A stretch of 64,000 bases of DNA from Physcia stellaris. Lineage: Eukaryota; Ascomycota; Lecanoromycetes; Caliciales; Physciaceae. The notes under the pieces were generated by a model. It did no database searches, was not told the origin of the DNA, and saw only the letters and a list, made by a program, of their open reading frames with translations. Shown piece by piece: positions 58,020-64,000 of the stretch. Position 1 is the stretch's first letter; each line of letters begins with the position of its first letter. The DNA is taken from contig JABSSW010000017.1 of assembly GCA_018902385.1 (NCBI GenBank), forward strand, positions 372,001 to 436,000. The letters run 5' to 3'. Made by a program: the position numbers and the translations under genes.

Positions 58020-61000
58020 TCAAGAAGGTGCTTTTGCCTTATTGGCAAATTTCAGTATTAGTCTCGTTCTGCCCTCAGGCACAGTTTGTGACTGTGTCTG
58101 GTTAGCGAGAGGTTGATTTGCTGAGGAATCCGAGGATAGAGAAGAAGTGGCGCTGGGGATTGACGGGAGTGATGGTACTGATGGAGTTTCCCTTTTGGGA
58201 GGCTTGAGCGAGAAAGATCGCTTGACTGGGGGCAGCATGGGTACTGGAGTGTTGCTGATGCTGTCTGGCAAAGAAGATGGTGCGGTCGATGCAGGTGGTT
58301 GACGCTGCGGTATCGGTGTTCTGCGGATGCGTGCGGAATGAGTAAAAGAAAGTTGGCCTTTGCCGAGATGCCGACATTTCCAATAGCGAGGATATTTCAG
58401 AGTAATGACCAAGCTGGAGTTCGGCGTGTAGAGAAGTGAGCATATATCGATCAATTGACCCATCTGCTGCAACGAGATGACGGGAGAGGAGATTGCAGCC
58501 CAAAGTCCTTTTCTCAAGGTTTCATTGCCACCTATTTCTTCCTTTAATGCCTCAAGTGCCCCGGTCACAGTCCTCGTTCGGTCTACGAACTTTTTCCGAG
58601 CGTCGGTATAAATGTTCTCGATCGTCAAGCCATCATTCTCGATGATCAAGCCATCGTTTTCTTCGGCCACGCCTTCGTTCCCTGCTTGAAGCTTTGTGCT
58701 TGAGATCAAGATTTCACCGATGGCCAACGCAGCAAGAAGCTTTCCAAGCAGCCGCAGCATATGTTCTCGCAAGTATGGCGAAGGATCAGTCCCCAAGACT
58801 ATGAGAAACCATCGAAGAGCCTTATCGTGCTCGACCAGCCCAAGATCCATCATGGCTTCGAAAGCACTGATACGTAAATCGTCAGAACTTCCTTCACGGG
58901 TATATTGGAGGAAGTCATAAAGACCGAATTCGGCTGCATTAGCCTTGGCGAGGCGATGTTGACAATCGAGTGCCGTAATCGAGAGGACATTGTTAAATGA
59001 GGGTATCCATTCATCCATTCGGCGATATCTGTCAATCTCCTCAAGGCAGCCGTGGTGGAAATCGATATCTTCATCACGTTCATCTGCGGAGGACTCGTCC
59101 ATTATGTCGTCTCTCGTATCATACCTTGCCACCCTTGGTTTACCATTGGTTGACACAGCAGCTGCAAGAGACCGCAGTAGTGTGGCAATATAATGGCTGT
59201 CAGAAAACTGTGATTGTTAGCCGAGTGCTGCAACCATGGAAATCATGTACTCACTTCATTATTTGAGTTGTCATTATCGACGAGCTTATCCCGCAGGAAC
59301 TTCCTTGCTCTGTAGGGCGACTTTTTCCTGTCGTCTTTCACCTGCCCAATGGCTTTAGGAATGGCACACTGTACATAATACGCGGCTCGGTCGGAAAAAT
59401 CGTTTGGTCGAACCATTGAGGAATCAGGCAAGCAGTACAATTCTTGAAACGCCTTCTCAAGATGATAGAGCCCCCTCCAATCCCCATCTGGCTTGGCTTG
59501 GCTGGACAAGGCCTCGGCGGCAGCTGTCCGAATACCATGAAAATAGCGTCGATCCATCAATGTCCGGACAAGTATCGTTGAATAGAGTGGCTCTGGCTGT
59601 TGAATAGCAAAAGATCGAATCGACTGCCTGTGATCAGTATGAACATTTCGGAATTGCATGGCGGGGCTCAAGTACCTCCAGTTGAGCAACAACATCGCGA
59701 TCCTGCTGCAATTGTGACACAAACATATAACGAGGCATGTGGATGACTATCCTGCAAAGCCACTCAAAGTCCGCGTCCATGCGAATCCATTCGTAAGATT
59801 CCGAGCTCATTTCATCTTCTTCTTGCTTCGTCCAGTCCCTCAATTTCCACTCTCTTATTTCTTCTTCGGTTTGCAAGACATCTCCCAGGCAATACAAAAG
59901 GACGTCATCGTTACCTTCGCCGGTGGCATCATTACCAGCTGCAGTAGCTGCTCGCTCTTTGTGGCGTCTACTTCGCTTGAGGCGTTTGTATTTGGTGTTG
60001 TAGGGAATATCGATCTTGGTGACGTTATCCTTGATCTCGACGATGTGCTCGTAAGGTGTACCATCAGCCTCATGTATTCGAATTGTCATCGGCCCCTGAT
60101 TTCATCAATTGACATCAAGTAAATGAAGCAAAGCACTTACGTTGAAGACATGCTGAACACGGCCAGCATAGACACCCTTGATTTCCTCTTTCACGTCACG
60201 CATAAAGATATCCTTAGTCAGCGACTCCTCGGTGCTCTCTTCTTGCATCTGTTTGATTGTCATCTCTACCACAAGCTTTTTCTTGTTGAACTTCTGAGTG
60301 ACTCTGAATCTGGGGCATCCAGCGCCATGGACCCATTGTGTCATGAATAGATCCATTTTGGTATGACCGAGTTTTTCACATGTCTTGACGAAGTAGGCCG
60401 TGGTTATAGCTCCGTTGGGTAGGTCACCAACTTTGGCATTCAAAAATATTCGGGAAATAATTCGAGAAAGCCCAGATGAACCACTAGCCTTGGTAAGCCT
60501 CCGATCGAGGATGAAAAGTACCAGTGGAGCCTTGAGCGCCATGAAGTCAAGCTCGGACGGATCCAGCTGGAGAAACATGCCTAATTCGTACAATGGCGGT
60601 CTGGCGACATCGATGTCTACTAGTCGCTCGGCATTCTTCTTTTGACGAAATCGGTATTCATTGTTGCCAGATAGCTTCTTCATGAAAACATCGGTAGTGA
60701 AGTAAGCGATCCCAACCACTACCCATGTATCTTCAGGAATTTGTGGTGTAATGTTGACCCCAATCCATTGCGAGGCCAAAGCATGGACCAACTGCCGGGT
60801 CACACGGTCCAAAGGCTCAATGACATCCTGCGGAAATAGGATGCGGTTGCTACATATCGAAAGACACCCGGTATCGAAGATGTCAGGGTACAGATCATCG
60901 ACAAAGCAGAGCTTGTAGTTCGGAAATGGATATGAACCGTACGTGAGTGTGAAGAAATCGATTGCCTAACAAGGTTTCATCAATGGGATTCAACGGACAG

Positions 61001-62213
61001 GGAATACGAGCGAAATCACCTTTGCAAGGGGAAAGCACGTATTCTTGAGTTCATCTGATCTGCCAGGAAGACAGAATCCATGCAGTGGGACGGCATTTTG
61101 TCCAAGACGGTCGTCCTCATCCGTCTCTCGGAACTCAGATAGATCAACATGTTCAAACGGACCAATCGCAAATCCCACATACCATGGTGATACTGGTGTC
61201 AGGCAGAGGAACGTTGTCGTCTTCTTGGTGGGATCAAGAGGATCTGCGATCTTCAAGATATCAATAGATGCAGACTACTTGTCCGAGCATCTTACCTCGT
61301 CTGTCATATCCCCCGTAGCAACCACAATTAAATCCAAAGCACTGTCATCTTCGCTGAAGTTGGACACGGCTTGTTCTGAAACATCTTTAGCACGTTGGCC
61401 GCTGATGCCATTAGGAGTTCCATTCGGGCCACTCGTATGCGACTGTCTCCCAGCTGCCTGGCGCTGCTTTAAAGCATCTCCTATCGTCTTTGAACATTTA
61501 ATAGATAGTTCCCAGGTGTATCGCGAGTTCAGACTATCGACACAAGGATACAAGCAGCAGGCAGCTCCAGGATATAGGATGTTTTTTGAGTATGCATGGG
61601 GGTAGCGTAGATCTCCCTCTTCCCAGCCCACAAAGTGCATGCCATCCCTAATGGTTCTAATCAGATATTCCACGCAGATTGTAACGGGAAGAAAGCGTGC
61701 GCTTTGATCTATAAAACTTCGGTTGAGTTGTGGGCTGTCCAAATCTGACGGCAAAATCGATTCCCTTCGCGACGAGACTTCCAAAGGCTTAGGTACCACA
61801 GGTTGTTGCGCCTCAATATTGAGCGGATCTTGCTCTTCGATCTTGACACTTTTTGGAAAGTTGATGACCAACTCCTCCTCAGGCTTGTCCTTCAGTGCGC
61901 CGTCTACTTTGTTTTTGAGCATGTGCCATTGTTCAACGCCGGCATCCCAGGGAAGTCCTGCTTCAGCGTACGGATCATCATAGGTGTATGTCGAACAGAC
62001 CTTTCCATTGACTAGCACACGTTTGATTGCGCACTGGCGGCAGTTGAGCTTTATAGTTCGGAGCTCTTTGATGTGCGGGTTGACAGTAATCTCTGTTCTC
62101 CCATGGAGGCTGCGGGAAAGTATGTCGATATCAAGCTCAACCTTCTGGTGCGCAATAGAGAATAATGGCGTGTGAGGTTGTTCGCTGAGGTTCTCGATCA
62201 AGCCGACCATCAT
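58020..62213 (-). CDS. TAF2: TFIID subunit TAF2 (TSM1)
   Basis: Nuclear subunit of general transcription factor TFIID that contacts the core promoter initiator. Six exons (62213-61296, 61250-61020, 60965-60141, 60095-59676, 59623-59255, 59207-58020) total 3951 nt, 1316 aa. The N-terminal half is an M1-aminopeptidase-like fold without the catalytic HEXXH: HQKVELDIDILSRSLHGRTE, GWEEGDLRYPHAYSKNILYP, CLTPVSPWYVGFAIGPFEHV, FTLTYGSYPFPNYKLCFVDD, LVHALASQWIGVNITPQIPE. HEAT-like helices follow (LVRTLMDRRYFHGIRTAAAE). A small repeat ENDGLIIENDGLTIEN lies near residue 1150. The end is Ser/Pro-rich with a basic patch (RTRLILKFANKAKAPS). A further small intron in the last exon near 58330-58380 cannot be excluded. 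Confidence 0.94.
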
Positions 62214-62729
62214 GCCAAAGCTGCTCGCAATAGCTCAGTCACTCAGCGACGGATGCGGAGCGCGTCATTGAGTAGAATTATCATGTTAGCAACCGAGCGG
62301 GTTTGCACGTCCGAGAATGAGCTCCGTGGCACGCTCGTGTCGGGTCGATCCTGTCACTGATAGAACACTAGTAATGCACCAGGGGGGATCATAAGCCAGT
62401 GTCATGGCTTACAGGCTTGGGCGTGCAACTGGGGGCTCGCTAGGAGTAAAACAAAGAGTGTTGTGAGGTGACGAGTAGTTAGGATTTCCGAAGAACCGCG
62501 GAACACATCCGAGATAATCATTCATAGGGCAATTTAGATACATGTACCTCTTCATGAGCTGGATTCTTCCTGCACCTAACACCGCTAACCAAATCATGCT
62601 TGATCCATGCTAATGCTATTTGTACAAGATGATGAGCCGCTCAACCAATGCCATAATATACCGACAAATACCTGCTCATAGAATTATCAATACATGTTCC
62701 GAATGAAGCACTTTCGAATCGGCCCATCT
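62214..62729. promoter_or_regulatory. TAF2 upstream region
   Basis: 516 bp containing the TAF2 promoter and the 3' flank of the SAS4-domain gene. No assignable site. Confidence 0.35.
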
Positions 62730-64000
62730 CTACACTCTGCTCTCCCTCTTGGCTCGTCGTCTACTTCTTGCACTTGCGGCTAGCGCATCGTGGGATAAGA
62801 GACCTTCCGGGAGGTCGAAGTCTTTGTCCTGAAATGCGGGCAACGGCTGACCAAAGGCAAACCTCGTCCTTCCGCGCCTATGCTTACCCAGAGCAGCTTC
62901 TCGAAGGTATGGCTTGGAGTAGAAGGATGTGAACGGTTTCTCAACATGCGGTGGGCCAGGATGCTGGGGTTTGCCCTTGTTGTTTCGTTTCCTGCGACCC
63001 GTGGCAGTAACGGTTTCTTGATGAAGCTGTCTTGCAGCCCAGGCGTCGACATCGCTGTAGTCTGGGGTCTCACTTTTGCTGGAAGGCTCTGATTCATCCA
63101 CTTCATCCGCCAGCAATCTTTCCCCACGCTCAGCTTTCCGACGTTTTTCTTCTTCCTTCCACTCCTTGAACTTCTCAAGCAAAGCCTCCACCTCTTGAAT
63201 GAAGTAGTCACGCTTCGGCTCCCAGGTCTTCTTCCCACCGTCAGTGACACCGCTTACCCCCATGATCTTTAGCCAATCATGACCCTTCAGGCCTTCCAGC
63301 AATCGTTCCAGTTGAACTTTTTCATGCATTGCCCTCTCTTTCTCGATATTGCGCAATTGCTTCTCCGACCTCTCAGCGCGGCGATGATGCTTAGCGTACA
63401 ACTCATCAGCGAGCGGGTCTTGGTGTTCTGCTTCGCTATCGTAGTCTATGATGGGAAATTCAATACATTGGGCGTCATTGAGGACTAGGTTGTCGTTGTT
63501 AGTAGAGGAGATGAGCTCTTGGCTAATGTCTCTAGTGGAGGATGGTCGTAAGCTACTGGAGGGTCGACCTTTTTGCACATCTTTGGGTGGGATTGCCTTG
63601 AGTGGGCTTGAGTTAGTGGAACTTGAGAGATCGTCAACAATGTGTATGCGGGTTGCTGGCGTAAGATGTTCTATGCACGTTAGCACAAATAAAGTGAGCT
63701 GTCCTGGAGAACTCAGTCTTACCAGGCTCCTTAGGCTCGCTGGAAACAACATCATCGTAATTGGCAAAGTATAGGGCAAGTTCGCTCTTCGATCTTGAAC
63801 CGCCCGCTTGAGATCTCAGTGTTCTCTTCTCCTCCTTTTTGGCGGATCTGAGTGGCTCTTTGGCCAGGACATTGGCTGTAATAGCAAAGGGGCTGTCATT
63901 GGTGACGCGAAGGGAATCCTGGGCGACGATTGGTTGTAGGGTAACCTGAATGTGCGGTTGCTCTGTTTGTGTGACACTGTCTTTGAGTGCAGTGGCCTGA
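62730..64000 (-). CDS. SAS4-domain protein (histone acetyltransferase complex subunit type), 5' end outside the window
   Basis: C-terminal portion of a larger minus-strand gene that continues past 64000. At least two exons: from the right edge to about 63724 (encoding SELALYFANYDDVVSSEPKE), and from about 63670 to the stop at 62730. The conserved block LYAKHHRRAERSEKQLRNIE, then QLERLLEGLKGHDWLKIMGV and EPKRDYFIQEVEALLEKFKE, matches the SAS4 domain found in the yeast silencing factor Sas4, the scaffold of the SAS (MYST) acetyltransferase complex. The C-terminus is basic (ASARSRRRAKRESRV). Incomplete here because of the window edge, not because of mutation. Confidence 0.82.

Noticed and set aside
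1-64000. Secondary-metabolite or other functional gene cluster
   Set aside because: The genes are unrelated housekeeping functions; no synthase, tailoring-enzyme set or cluster regulator is present.

Overview
This window is nuclear DNA of a filamentous ascomycete (Pezizomycotina). The evidence is protein-coding genes on both strands interrupted by short GT..AG introns of about 45-60 bp, fungus-specific families (GprM-type receptor, TVP23, VTA1, RCR-like protein, aspzincin protease), and fungal forms of housekeeping proteins. I cannot fix the class or species from the sequence. I see no operons, rRNA, tRNA, CRISPR array or recognisable transposon.

Layout from left to right (strand in brackets): GprM-like receptor (-, 1.8-3.6 kb); a 3-kb gene desert; ribosomal protein S13 (+); SIN3 co-repressor (-, 8.3-14.1 kb); FAS1-domain protein (-); fumarate reductase fused to cytochrome b5 (+); TED1/CDC1-like phosphoesterase (-); a 70-bp perfect palindrome; a frame-broken cell-surface protein (-); LMBD1-like transporter (-); CFT1/CPSF160 (+); an orphan 412-aa protein (-); a secreted aspzincin-like protease (+); alanyl-tRNA synthetase (-); a 193-aa nuclear-looking protein (+); an RCR-like membrane protein (-); an ER disulfide isomerase ending in HDEL (-); VTA1 (+); an unknown basic protein (+); TVP23 (-); a SEC-C zinc-motif protein (-); a headless saccharopine-reductase copy (+); a divergent glucose-6-phosphate dehydrogenase (-); TAF2 (-); and a SAS4-domain protein running off the right edge (-).

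The genes do not form a pathway cluster. They are mostly housekeeping: transcription (SIN3, TAF2, SAS4-type), mRNA 3' end formation (CFT1), translation (RPS13, AlaRS), secretory and endosomal traffic (TED1, TVP23, VTA1, RCR-like, PDI) and redox metabolism (fumarate reductase, G6PDH, LYS9 remnant). Several pairs are head to head with short shared promoters: LMBD1/CFT1, AlaRS/193-aa protein, PDI/VTA1.

For most genes I spliced the reading frames by hand and checked that the exon lengths add to a multiple of three. That check exposed single-base frame slips in three genes: AlaRS, SIN3 and the surface protein (twice). AlaRS is essential and otherwise perfect, so its slip is more likely a consensus error than a mutation. 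The most unusual non-coding structure is the 70-bp palindrome at 21479-21548. The most unusual gene structures are an 8-nt micro-exon in the PDI gene, 27- and 36-nt exons in AlaRS, and a LYS9 homologue that lacks its whole N-terminal dinucleotide-binding part.
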